Source: Muricauda sp. SCSIO 64092 (GTDB lineage: Bacteria; Bacteroidota; Bacteroidia; Flavobacteriales; Flavobacteriaceae). Taken from it: 64,000 bases of DNA. The notes beneath the pieces are model-generated. The model did not search any database. It was not told the origin of the DNA and saw only the letters and a list, made by a program, of their open reading frames with translations. The stretch is taken from positions 1,240,001 through 1,304,000 of the forward strand of contig NZ_CP095413.1 in the NCBI RefSeq assembly GCF_023016285.1. The letters are read 5' to 3'. The translations under genes were made by a program, and so were the position numbers. Shown in pieces: positions 18,094 through 25,133 of the stretch (the first letter of the stretch is position 1; each line of letters begins with the position of its first letter).

Positions 18094-18786
18094 ATGGATA
18101 ATAGCAGATGTGAGAATTGCATCGTGCGACAATTCAATTCCCTAAGGGCAATGAACAAGGAGGAATTGAAAAAAGTCTCCGATTCCAAAATCAGAAAATC
18201 AGTCAAAAAGGGGGAACCCTTGTTTGAGGAGGGTGAAAAACTCAATGGGGTCTATTGTGTTAGATCTGGGGTTTCCAAACTTTCCAAGCTCAGTCCCAAC
18301 GGTAAAGATCAAATTGTTAAACTAGCTACGAAAGGGGAAGTAATGGGCCAGAGGTCCGTTATTGCCGAAGAACATTCCAACCTTTCCGCCGTTGCGGTCA
18401 GCGATATGGATGTTTGTTTTATTCCCAAGGAAAGCATTACCACCACATTACAGAAAAATCCGAACTTTACCCTGGAAGTTTTAAGGCATATGGCCCATGA
18501 ACTCAAGGAAGCGGATGACGTCATTGTCAATATGAGCCAAAAAACAGTGAAACAGCGCATTGCGGAGGCCTTTCTTTATTTGAAGAACAATTTTGGGGAA
18601 GATAATGATGGGTTTTTGGCCCTTACACTTTCACGTGAGGATATTGCCAATGTTGTAGGTACCGCCACGGAATCCGCCATTAGAATTATTTCTGAATTTA
18701 AAAAGAAAGGGTTGATCCATACCTCTGGAAAGAAGGTGGGCATTAAGGACGAGCGAAAGCTAAGGGACTTGGCCGAAGGATTTTAA
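18094..18786 (+). CDS. Crp/Fnr family transcriptional regulator (second copy)
   Basis: A 230-residue paralogue of the preceding gene: N-terminal CENCIVRQFNSLRAM, sensor KKGEPLFEEGEKLNGVYCVRSGVSKLSK, KGEVMGQRSVI, then winged helix SREDIANVVGTATESAIRIISEFKKKGLI. The CxxC at residues 6-9 is conserved in this Bacteroidota group. It lies 61 bp after the first regulator and 84 bp before usp. Which of the two binds the TGA-N6-TCA dyads of this region cannot be told from sequence; this copy has no such dyad of its own. Confidence 0.9.
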   Translation: MDNSRCENCIVRQFNSLRAMNKEELKKVSDSKIRKSVKKGEPLFEEGEKLNGVYCVRSGVSKLSKLSPNGKDQIVKLATKGEVMGQRSVIAEEHSNLSAVAVSDMDVCFIPKESITTTLQKNPNFTLEVLRHMAHELKEADDVIVNMSQKTVKQRIAEAFLYLKNNFGEDNDGFLALTLSREDIANVVGTATESAIRIISEFKKKGLIHTSGKKVGIKDERKLRDLAEGF

Positions 18787-18804
18787 CACAGCATTTCCTT
18801 AAAG

Positions 18805-18848
18805 CTGATAATTGTCATAGTATTACTATCCCTACCCTCCTAATTTTA
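18805..18848 (+). promoter_or_regulatory. FNR-type operator and promoter of the usp gene
   Basis: CTGATAATTGTCAT (18805-18818) is followed after exactly 22 nt by TAATTTTA (18841-18848), a TAnnTTTR -7 element. The dyad ends 53 bp upstream of the usp start. Sequence and spacing match the cbb3 operon promoter almost exactly. Confidence 0.75.
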
Positions 18849-18870
18849 TACTATCGTAAAAAAAATTGGG

Positions 18871-19767
18871 ATGAAACGGATTTTAATACCCACGGACTTT
18901 TCTAACAATGCATGGAATGCCATTTGCTATGCCATGCGACTCTTTCAGAACCAAGAATGTGATTTTTTCCTGCTGAACACCTATACCCCTGTTATCCCCA
19001 GCAGTAGATTCATGGCTCCAATGGTGAACGGGGTCCGTATAGAGGATGCCGTTCGCTCTACTTCAGAAAATGGGTTGAGCAAGACCGTAAAGAGAATTCG
19101 GAAGGAGTTCAATAATCCCAAACATTCCTTTGAAACCATTTCCTCCTTCAATCTTTTGGCCGATGAGGTAAAGGATGTTGTGGACACCTATGGTATAGAC
19201 CTGATCGTAACAGGTACCAAGGGGGCATCTGGAATGGACGAAGTCTTTATGGGCAGCAATACCGTTCGCATCATAAAGAACACCAAAAAGTGTCCGATTC
19301 TGGCCATTCCTAGGAATTTCGAGTATATGGCGCCATCGGAAATTGCGTTTGCCACTGATTTCAATCGGTTTTATTCACTTTCCGAACTAACACCATTGAT
19401 CGATCTGGCCAATTCATTTGAAGCCACCATTAGAATTGTCCATGTTCAATATGAGATAAAGGCCCTAACAGAGTTGCAATTGTTCAATCTCAATATGCTC
19501 AGAAAATATTTTGCCAATGTGGAACACTATATCCACACGGTTTCCGAGCTGAACTCCGTTTCCCATACCTTGGATGTCTTCTCAAAGGAATTAGACATCC
19601 ATTTATTGGCCATGCTCCACTACCAACACAGTTATATGGAACGCATGACCAGGGAACCCATTGTGAAACGAACGGCCTTTCACACCCAAATTCCATTGTT
19701 GGTGATTCCGGAATTGGGAATGGAGCCCATAACCAAGGAGCGAAAGGAAGAATTACGCAGTTACTAG
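18871..19767 (+). CDS. universal stress protein, two UspA domains in tandem
   Basis: A 298-residue cytoplasmic protein. The N-terminal Usp domain starts KRILIPTDFSNNAWNAICYAM and ends with the nucleotide-binding motif VTGTKGASGMDEVFMGSNTVRIIKNTKKCPILAIP (written in parts: G-x2-G-x9-GS pattern). The second domain starts EIAFATDFNRFYSLSEL and lacks the full glycine motif (LAMLHYQHSYMERM), so only the first domain probably binds ATP. Tandem Usp proteins are typical of the oxygen-limitation response. It has an FNR-type promoter like the cbb3 genes and its end overlaps the convergent small membrane-protein gene by 4 bp. Confidence 0.92.
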   Translation: MKRILIPTDFSNNAWNAICYAMRLFQNQECDFFLLNTYTPVIPSSRFMAPMVNGVRIEDAVRSTSENGLSKTVKRIRKEFNNPKHSFETISSFNLLADEVKDVVDTYGIDLIVTGTKGASGMDEVFMGSNTVRIIKNTKKCPILAIPRNFEYMAPSEIAFATDFNRFYSLSELTPLIDLANSFEATIRIVHVQYEIKALTELQLFNLNMLRKYFANVEHYIHTVSELNSVSHTLDVFSKELDIHLLAMLHYQHSYMERMTREPIVKRTAFHTQIPLLVIPELGMEPITKERKEELRSY

Positions 19768-19994
19768 CGGTAATTTTCCTTTCCTATGGGATGATCCTCA
19801 TAAAAATCCTCAAAGGTTTTAGTAGTTTCGTAGTTCTCGGTCAATACCTTGTATACCATAAAAACCACTAACGCCTGGCCAAAAACGGTTACATAGAACA
19901 CCCAGTTAAATGGGAAGTTCATGCTGGACATAATGGTGACAGTAACCAAAACAAGGGTGGTAAAGGCAACAACACCCATCGCAGAAATTTTCAT
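19764..19994 (-). CDS. small two-TM membrane protein
   Basis: A 76-residue protein with two hydrophobic helices (AMGVVAFTTLVLVTVTIMSSM, residues 5-25, and WVFYVTVFGQALVVFMVYKVL, 31-51) and a charged C-terminal tail ENYETTKTFEDFYEDHP. No family is recognised. Similar small proteins lie beside cbb3/usp genes in flavobacteria, so a respiratory role is possible but only by context. It converges on usp and its upstream region carries a 9-bp inverted repeat. Confidence 0.75.
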   Translation of the reverse strand: MKISAMGVVAFTTLVLVTVTIMSSMNFPFNWVFYVTVFGQALVVFMVYKVLTENYETTKTFEDFYEDHPIGKENYR

Positions 19995-20003
19995 AACTTT
20001 TAT

Positions 20004-20036
20004 TTGTTCAACAATTTATAGATAAAAGTTGAACAA
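20004..20036. repeat. 9-bp perfect inverted repeat upstream of the small membrane-protein gene
   Basis: TTGTTCAAC (20004-20012) and GTTGAACAA (20028-20036) are separated by 15 nt (one helical turn and a half between arms). It lies 10-42 bp before the minus-strand start at 19994, in the position of an operator or leader hairpin. Confidence 0.55.
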
Positions 20037-20087
20037 TAAATGGATTTAAGGCAAGATTAACACGACATCATTGCATTACCTTTTCCT

Positions 20088-20103
20088 TTACGGTTTTCCG
20101 TAA
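20088..20103. other. small hairpin in the gap before the PP2C gene
   Basis: TTACGG-TTTT-CCGTAA is a perfect 6-bp stem with a T4 loop, followed by CCTTTTATC. It could be a weak terminator for read-through from usp, 320 bp upstream; the U-run is poor. The rest of the 245-bp gap (19995-20239) is AT-rich and must hold the PP2C promoter; no convincing -33/-7 pair was found. Confidence 0.35.
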
Positions 20104-20239
20104 CCTTTTATCATGCGTATTGGTATTTTTAGTTTTTTCATACAGTAAATAATGATTTTGGTATATTAAAATGTTGCTTGCGGCCATTTTACAACAAAAT
20201 TTGCGCAACTAATTTGGTTCATTCCGTAAACGATGGATT

Positions 20240-21013
20240 ATGAAGGTATTTCACTATACCCATATCGGAAAAAAAGAAAACAACGAAGACAGTATCGGGC
20301 ATAAGGACAATGTTTTTATGGTGTGTGACGGTGTTGGTGGGGCCGTCCGGGGAGAAATGGCCAGCAAAAGCCTTGTGGATTTTATTACCGGGAATTATGT
20401 TGAAACGGCCCTTGGTGAAGACCCGATCCTAGCACTATTGGGCGCCGCCCAGGACCATTTGAACGACCTGGTCAATAGGGAGGATTCCCTGGACGGCATG
20501 GCGACTACCCTTGCTGCGGTCTTTAGAGGTAAAAAAGGATTGTTTACGGCACATGCAGGTGATTCAAGAATCTATTTTGTAAAACCGGAAGCAAAAATGT
20601 TTTGGCATACATGGGACCATTCCCTGGTAGGCAGTTTGGTAAGGAATGGGGAAATTACGCACCATGAAGCGGCAAAGCATCCGATGAACCATCAAATACT
20701 AAAGGCATTTAAAGGAAATTTAGAGGGGAAGAAGACCGTTCCGGAAATTCATTTTTTGTCCGATCTCATTGAGGGGGACATTGGATTTATCTGTTCGGAC
20801 GGTGTATTGGAAACCTTTTCACATGAGGCATTGCTCCATTTGTTAAGTGACACCAAAAAAACCTCCGAGGAAAAACTCGTTCACATTCAAGAAGAATGTA
20901 CAAAGAAGAGTCTGGACAACCACTCCGCCCTGTTAATTGAACTGGAAATCGAGGATTGCACCAATTTTTCCAGATATGCAAATGAATGGCAACTCCTTTC
21001 GTCATTAAAATAG
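20240..21013 (+). CDS. PP2C-family serine/threonine protein phosphatase
   Basis: A 257-residue stand-alone PP2C (PPM) domain. Metal-binding motifs are all present: NNEDSIGH (motif 1), VCDGVGGAVRGEMAS (motif 2), DGMATTLAAVF and AHAGDSRIYFV, then CSDGVLETFS and the C-terminal DNHSALLIEL with its catalytic Asp. It would remove phosphate from Ser/Thr of FHA-readable targets in the cytoplasm, opposing the kinase encoded 6 kb downstream. This phosphatase plus FHA plus kinase layout is seen in type VI secretion and cell-envelope control loci. It opens the twelve-gene block that runs to 31.2 kb. Confidence 0.93.
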   Translation: MKVFHYTHIGKKENNEDSIGHKDNVFMVCDGVGGAVRGEMASKSLVDFITGNYVETALGEDPILALLGAAQDHLNDLVNREDSLDGMATTLAAVFRGKKGLFTAHAGDSRIYFVKPEAKMFWHTWDHSLVGSLVRNGEITHHEAAKHPMNHQILKAFKGNLEGKKTVPEIHFLSDLIEGDIGFICSDGVLETFSHEALLHLLSDTKKTSEEKLVHIQEECTKKSLDNHSALLIELEIEDCTNFSRYANEWQLLSSLK

Positions 21014-21091
21014 TCATGAGAACGAATATGTGTGGTAGTGCAACCCTTTTTTTTATATTTTTCAACAATACTGAACCTTACAACACCAACC

Positions 21092-21784
21092 ATGACTACG
21101 GAGCTTGATTTTGTGAATTTTCCCGATGAAGGTTATGTCGATTTGATCGAAGAACAGTGGTTTAAACAGAAAAACCAACATCTTAAACATATAGAGCACC
21201 TCAACTTCTTCTATATCCCGGACGATTCCGAAGGGAGCAGGGAGCAATTAAGAAGTTACATCAGTTTTATTTCAAGCACCAATGCGTTTGCCAATATTGT
21301 CTTGGTCACCTCCAATTTAGAACTTGCGTTTATAGGATGGGAGCAAGATGTGGTGGCCTTCTATCCTACCCTTTCGGCCGAAACCGGAAAGGGCATGGCC
21401 AATCTTATCAATAGATTGTTGAAGTTTCCCCCTTATCAAGGTGCCATTCTAAAAAAGTTAAAAATTAAGTCCAAAGGCCATTTTGACCTTGTGGACACCA
21501 AGGACATCTGTTTTTGTATGGGCAGTGGCAATTGGACGGAAATCTATATGGCCGATGGCACCATGAGAAAGGAATGTAGGCCCTTGGGCAACCTGGAAGA
21601 GCGTCTGTCCAATGTAAGTTCCATAAAACGGGTGGGGAAATCCCTACTGGTGAATCGTAATAGGGTGCTACAAATTACGGGGAATGACGTACGATTTGTG
21701 ACCAACCAAAAAGCGCCTCCCATGAAACAGCGTTTAGGGGAAAAGTATATAAAAGAATTGCGAAAATTTGTTTACTGGTATTGA
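21092..21784 (+). CDS. protein with a C-terminal LytTR-like domain
   Basis: A 230-residue protein without a membrane segment. Residues ~1-120 match no family I know. Residues ~125-225 follow the LytTR DNA-binding pattern: DTKDICFCMGSGNWTEIYM, RPLGNLEERL, SIKRVGKSLLVNRNRVLQI and LGEKYIKELRK. No receiver domain is present, so it would be an unusual stand-alone LytTR protein. The start at 21092 is chosen over 21032, which gives an implausible hydrophobic extension. It lies between the phosphatase and FHA genes (1 bp before the latter) and may be a transcriptional output of the phosphosignalling block. Confidence 0.7.
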   Translation: MTTELDFVNFPDEGYVDLIEEQWFKQKNQHLKHIEHLNFFYIPDDSEGSREQLRSYISFISSTNAFANIVLVTSNLELAFIGWEQDVVAFYPTLSAETGKGMANLINRLLKFPPYQGAILKKLKIKSKGHFDLVDTKDICFCMGSGNWTEIYMADGTMRKECRPLGNLEERLSNVSSIKRVGKSLLVNRNRVLQITGNDVRFVTNQKAPPMKQRLGEKYIKELRKFVYWY

Positions 21785-21785
21785 T

Positions 21786-22445
21786 ATGGAAGCATTTACA
21801 ATAGGGAGGAACGAAAAAAACCACCTCGCCCTTAATCACAAAACGGTAAGCGGCGTTCATGCAGAAGTGGAGATATCCAATGACTTCAAGTCCTTTTTGC
21901 TCAAGGATTTGGATTCTTCCAACGGTACCAGGGTCAATGGCCGGAGAATAGTAACAAAAAACCTTCAGAAAAAGGACAAAATTGAATTTGGCGAGGAAAA
22001 GGTACTGGGCAAGGACCTGATTTCCCAAGTGGAAAAATATGTACTTAAGAACAGGCAGGATTTTAGTGAGGAGTTTGGGAATCTAAGATCGGTGGAGAAA
22101 AACTTCAAAACCAAAAGGGATAGTATCAGAAAGTACTTTAAACTGCAATCCCTGGGTATCCGTATTTTAATAACGGCCTTTGTCATTGTCCTTATCAATG
22201 TTCTTAAAATAGAACGGGAAATAAAGACCATACTTACAATTTCCGCTGGTCTAATGGGTACTGTACTGGCTACCCTATCGGCCTCCGAAAAGAAGCAGAA
22301 CGAACGACTTGAAGAACTTCAAGATGAGTTTTATCTTAACTTTTTATGTCCAAAATGTAAAATGGATTTAAGCAAGAGAAGCTGGAACTATTGGAAAAAT
22401 CAAGAAAAATGTCCCAAGTGCAAATGCGATTGGGTTGCCCCATAA
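21786..22445 (+). CDS. FHA-domain membrane protein with a C-terminal zinc ribbon
   Basis: A 219-residue protein. An FHA phosphothreonine-binding domain occupies residues 1-75 (IGRNEKNHLAL, SGVHAEVEI, LLKDLDSSNGTRVNGRRI). A basic coiled linker follows, then two membrane helices (LGIRILITAFVIVLINVL and TILTISAGLMGTVLATLSA), and a C-terminal zinc ribbon CPKCKMDLS...CPKCKCDW. It could dock phosphorylated partners to the membrane. The start at 21786 directly follows the upstream stop. The zinc ribbon pairs in reverse order with the other FHA protein, two genes downstream. Confidence 0.88.
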   Translation: MEAFTIGRNEKNHLALNHKTVSGVHAEVEISNDFKSFLLKDLDSSNGTRVNGRRIVTKNLQKKDKIEFGEEKVLGKDLISQVEKYVLKNRQDFSEEFGNLRSVEKNFKTKRDSIRKYFKLQSLGIRILITAFVIVLINVLKIEREIKTILTISAGLMGTVLATLSASEKKQNERLEELQDEFYLNFLCPKCKMDLSKRSWNYWKNQEKCPKCKCDWVAP

Positions 22446-22455
22446 AGTAAAGACC

Positions 22456-22728
22456 ATGAAAGAAATTATTATTGAAATGGAAGTGGATGAACCATCACAG
22501 GTAATGGAATTACCCGTGAATGAAGAGAACATCATTGAACTGGATTTCACCTACTTGGATGACGAATTGGAAGATTCCGATTTGGATTTGGACGGAAACA
22601 ATGCCTCGGTCACCAATCCTTCAACAGATCAAAATCCAGATCACGAAGAAGAAGAAGAAGAAGAAGACCAAGAGGACATGGAAGAAAATGATTTTGAAGA
22701 CGATATGGAAAGCGATCTAGATATATAA
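22456..22728 (+). CDS. small highly acidic protein
   Basis: A 90-residue cytoplasmic-type protein without signal peptide. Residues 1-45 are moderately ordered (KEIIIEMEVDEPSQVMELPV), the C-terminal half is almost all Asp/Glu with a run of seven Glu coded by GAAGAAGAAG and ends DDMESDLDI. The same EDxxSDLDI-like ending (FGEDLDI) closes the acidic repeat protein at 23711, a hint of a common C-terminal docking signal. Function unknown. It lies 11 bp after the FHA-TM gene and 9 bp before the next. Confidence 0.75.
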   Translation: MKEIIIEMEVDEPSQVMELPVNEENIIELDFTYLDDELEDSDLDLDGNNASVTNPSTDQNPDHEEEEEEEDQEDMEENDFEDDMESDLDI

Positions 22729-22736
22729 CCAAAAAA

Positions 22737-23318
22737 ATGAATTATACCTGTAAAGCATGTGGCACCAGGGTTAAAATCCCTGAAGAATGGCTCCTATTGG
22801 GGCTGAACAAACGAATAACGTGCAAAACATGTGGAAAACAGGTGAATTTGATCCTTTCCAAATACAAAAAGACGGACACCGTTGCCTCCAATCCACCAAA
22901 ACCGGGAACGGTTATAATGGGGGGTGACAGCCCTACTTTGCCAAGTAGGACCTTTAAGGTTTCCATCGCCAAAGAAAGCACGGGAGAAACCCTTACCATT
23001 AAAGAAATTGCGAACAATAATGCCTATATCATTGGCCGAAGTGAAAAAACCATAAAAGCGTATGACCCCAAAGCCATACCCATACTTATTCCTACGGAAT
23101 TTGACCCGGCAGTGTCCCGAATACACGTGCTAATGAAGGTCAAATCCAAAGGAGCCCATGGACAGGTGATCGTACAGGATCTAAAGAGTAGGAACAAGAC
23201 CATTTTGGTAGCCCATGGAACAGCGCAGGAATTGGATCCAAGGGACCAGGTTTTTTTAGAGCCCGGAGATAAAATAAAGATTGGTTTACATACGGTCATA
23301 ACCTTAGTTTCCAGCTAG
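22737..23318 (+). CDS. zinc-ribbon plus FHA-domain protein
   Basis: A 193-residue soluble protein. The N-terminal zinc ribbon is CKACGTRVKIPEEWL...CKTCGKQVNL (residues 4-40), followed by a disordered linker and an FHA domain from about residue 75 (TFKVSIAKESTGETLTIKEI, YIIGRSEKTI, VSRIHVLMKV, VQDLKSRNKT). The usual SNGT is SRNKT here. It would read phosphothreonine marks and use the ribbon for protein contacts. It ends the first half of the block; a 392-bp gap follows. Confidence 0.85.
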   Translation: MNYTCKACGTRVKIPEEWLLLGLNKRITCKTCGKQVNLILSKYKKTDTVASNPPKPGTVIMGGDSPTLPSRTFKVSIAKESTGETLTIKEIANNNAYIIGRSEKTIKAYDPKAIPILIPTEFDPAVSRIHVLMKVKSKGAHGQVIVQDLKSRNKTILVAHGTAQELDPRDQVFLEPGDKIKIGLHTVITLVSS

Positions 23319-23710
23319 TTGACCCCTTGTGGTCATGAGAGGATTCTTCGGTATATGAAAGTATATTTCTACATGTTTTTAACTGCTTAAAAACATGTTG
23401 GGAAATGCCAAAGAATTGTTGTTTATTGTAGTGTGATTCCACGGTTTTATTGCCCTAATTAACTTGGTAAAAACGTTACAAGTTCAACTGAAAATATTCT
23501 AATTAAACGTTCAAGTACTTCTTACAAAAAAGTTTAGAAGTTCCCCCCAACAACGTTCAAATCAGGATTGGTCACCTTTTTGTGCCATTCCAAAACCTAA
23601 TGGTGTAACTACGATTTTATTGGCTTTATCCAATAAAATGGTGGTTTCGTACAGTCAAAAAATTTTAGGTCGATGATAAGGGTCATTTTTGAACATCGAA
23701 AACAAAGACA
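23319..23710. promoter_or_regulatory. 392-bp non-coding gap with two strong hairpins
   Basis: AT-rich, no convincing gene. A 12-bp perfect inverted repeat ACATGTTTTTAA/TTAAAAACATGT lies at 23371-23398 (loop CTGC). A 9-bp repeat TTTTATTGG/CCAATAAAA lies at 23615-23638 (loop CTTTAT). Neither is followed by a T-run, so they look like leader or operator structures rather than terminators. The gap probably holds an internal promoter for the second half of the block. Confidence 0.5.
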
Positions 23711-24760
23711 ATGAGTGAAAAGGAAACAATCTTAAAGGTCAATCCCGAAAAAAAGACGGAAGTCAAATTAAAGGGATTGACCAAATTACAGGTAAAACTC
23801 TTGAAGGCCGGCAAATTACCCTTAGTGGCTTTGGCCGGTATTTTGGGCGGCGCCGTTTATGGCAGGTCCGGTAGGTCCATAAATCAAGGGATTGCAGCCG
23901 CAACCGAAGACAATACCCCAGATGATGGGTCTGAAACGGAACAAGTGGATGATGTGGAATTGGACGACGTGGAATTGGACGGAGGAACGGATGATGGACT
24001 GGTGAACCTGACCATTTCCTCCAATGTACAATTTGCAGACGCCGTTACCGATGACATGAATTTTGGAGAGGCCTTTGATACCGCTCGGGAACAGTTGGGC
24101 GGAGGCGGTTTTTTCATGTGGAAAGGACAACCGTACAGCACCTATACCAAAGAAGAATGGGATTCCTTTAGCGACGACCAAAAAAAGGAGTTTTTTAAAG
24201 CTTTTAAAGAACAATCCGATTTTGAAAATGCCGAGGAAGAACCCAGTGATGTAGATACGGATGCCGACGTGGATGTAGAACCAGATGGGGCCGACGAAGA
24301 CACGGGGGAAGAAGCAGACGAAGTGGAACCGGACACGGAACCAGAAGGAGTCCCCGATGAAGCGCCCGAAGAAGTGGAACCAGATACGGAACCAGAGGGA
24401 GCCCCCGATGAAGCACCCGAAGAAGTGGAACCGGACACGGAACCAGAGGGAGCCCCCGATGAAGCGCCGGAAGAAGTGGAACCGGGCACGGAGCCAGAAG
24501 GAACCCCAGATGCTGCGCCGGAAGAAGTGGAACCGGATACGGAACCAGAAGAAGCCCCCGATGAAGCGCCGGAAGAAGTGGAACCGGACCCGGAACCCGA
24601 GGACGTGGAACCGGATGTTGAAGATGTTGAGGATGTGGAAATAGATGATGAATTTGTGGAACTTGAGGAGCTGGGAACAGAAGATGAGATCATTGAAGGT
24701 CTAAATGACGGGGAGGCCTTTGAAGAAGAAGACAGCTTTGGAGAGGATTTGGATATCTAA
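23711..24760 (+). CDS. single-pass membrane protein with acidic Pro-rich 17-residue repeats
   Basis: A 349-residue protein. A basic N-terminus (KGLTKLQVKLLKAGK) leads to one membrane helix, LPLVALAGILGGAVYG (residues 37-52). Near residues 115-165 is a conserved-looking segment: NFGEAFDTAREQLGGGG, then FFMWKGQPYSTYTKEEWDSF and SDDQKKEFFKAF. I have seen such G-rich plus W-x-G-x-x-Y-x-T-Y-x-x-x-E-W motifs in other Bacteroidota hypothetical proteins. The rest is very acidic, with EVEPDTEPEGAPDEAPE in tandem. Long acidic arm and single helix suggest a scaffold across or beneath the membrane; function unknown. Confidence 0.85.
   Translation: MSEKETILKVNPEKKTEVKLKGLTKLQVKLLKAGKLPLVALAGILGGAVYGRSGRSINQGIAAATEDNTPDDGSETEQVDDVELDDVELDGGTDDGLVNLTISSNVQFADAVTDDMNFGEAFDTAREQLGGGGFFMWKGQPYSTYTKEEWDSFSDDQKKEFFKAFKEQSDFENAEEEPSDVDTDADVDVEPDGADEDTGEEADEVEPDTEPEGVPDEAPEEVEPDTEPEGAPDEAPEEVEPDTEPEGAPDEAPEEVEPGTEPEGTPDAAPEEVEPDTEPEEAPDEAPEEVEPDPEPEDVEPDVEDVEDVEIDDEFVELEELGTEDEIIEGLNDGEAFEEEDSFGEDLDI
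24320..24612 (+). repeat. 51-bp tandem repeat array inside the acidic membrane protein gene
   Basis: Units begin at 24320, 24371, 24422, 24473, 24524 and 24575: five full 51-bp units and one partial. Each codes for EVEPDTEPEGxPDEAPE with small changes (G for D in the fourth; E for G in the fifth). Being a multiple of three, the unit could expand or contract without frameshift. Confidence 0.95.
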
Positions 24761-24764
24761 AAAA

Positions 24765-25133
24765 ATGGGAATGACTAGAAACACCATAGCTTTTGGCATA
24801 CTGCTTTTAATACTCCTTCAAGTATCCTGCGCAACTTCCAATAAAGTGGTCCGCGCCGGAGACACTTTTGAAGTCGCCCTGGAACAAGAAGGAGAAGGAG
24901 GTTTTGAATGGACGTACAAACCCACCGAGGGCATAATAGCCATCGATACCTTTAAGACCGATGTTGAGCTCCCCAGTGGTTTTTCAGCATATACAAAACA
25001 CTTCAAATTTCGAGGTGAGAAGAAAGGAAAGTATGCACTAAAGTTTGTGAAGATCAGAAGTTTTCAACCAGAATTGATCCTTGACGGGAATGTCAAGGAA
25101 ATTGTTGTGAGAATTAAAAAAAGTAAAAAATGA
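24765..25133 (+). CDS. chagasin-like (I42-type) cysteine peptidase inhibitor, lipoprotein
   Basis: A 122-residue protein with a lipoprotein signal peptide (IAFGILLLILLQVSC, Cys near residue 21). The mature part fits the chagasin/MEROPS I42 plan: AGDTFEVALEQ first strand, loop EGEGGFEWTY where chagasins have NPTTGFxW, loop SGFSAYTKHFKF where they have GxGGxxxFxF, and KIRSFQPE in place of the RPW loop. The three loops normally enter the active site of papain-like enzymes. It overlaps the next gene, a papain-like peptidase, by 4 bp. I infer a coupled inhibitor; the family call rests on pattern, not alignment scores. Confidence 0.7.
   Translation: MGMTRNTIAFGILLLILLQVSCATSNKVVRAGDTFEVALEQEGEGGFEWTYKPTEGIIAIDTFKTDVELPSGFSAYTKHFKFRGEKKGKYALKFVKIRSFQPELILDGNVKEIVVRIKKSKK

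Noticed and set aside
24142-24693. Long minus-strand frame coding a Ser/Gly-rich product
   Set aside because: It is the complement of the acidic tandem repeat; the low-complexity Ser product arises from the 51-bp units and there is no start context or neighbour.
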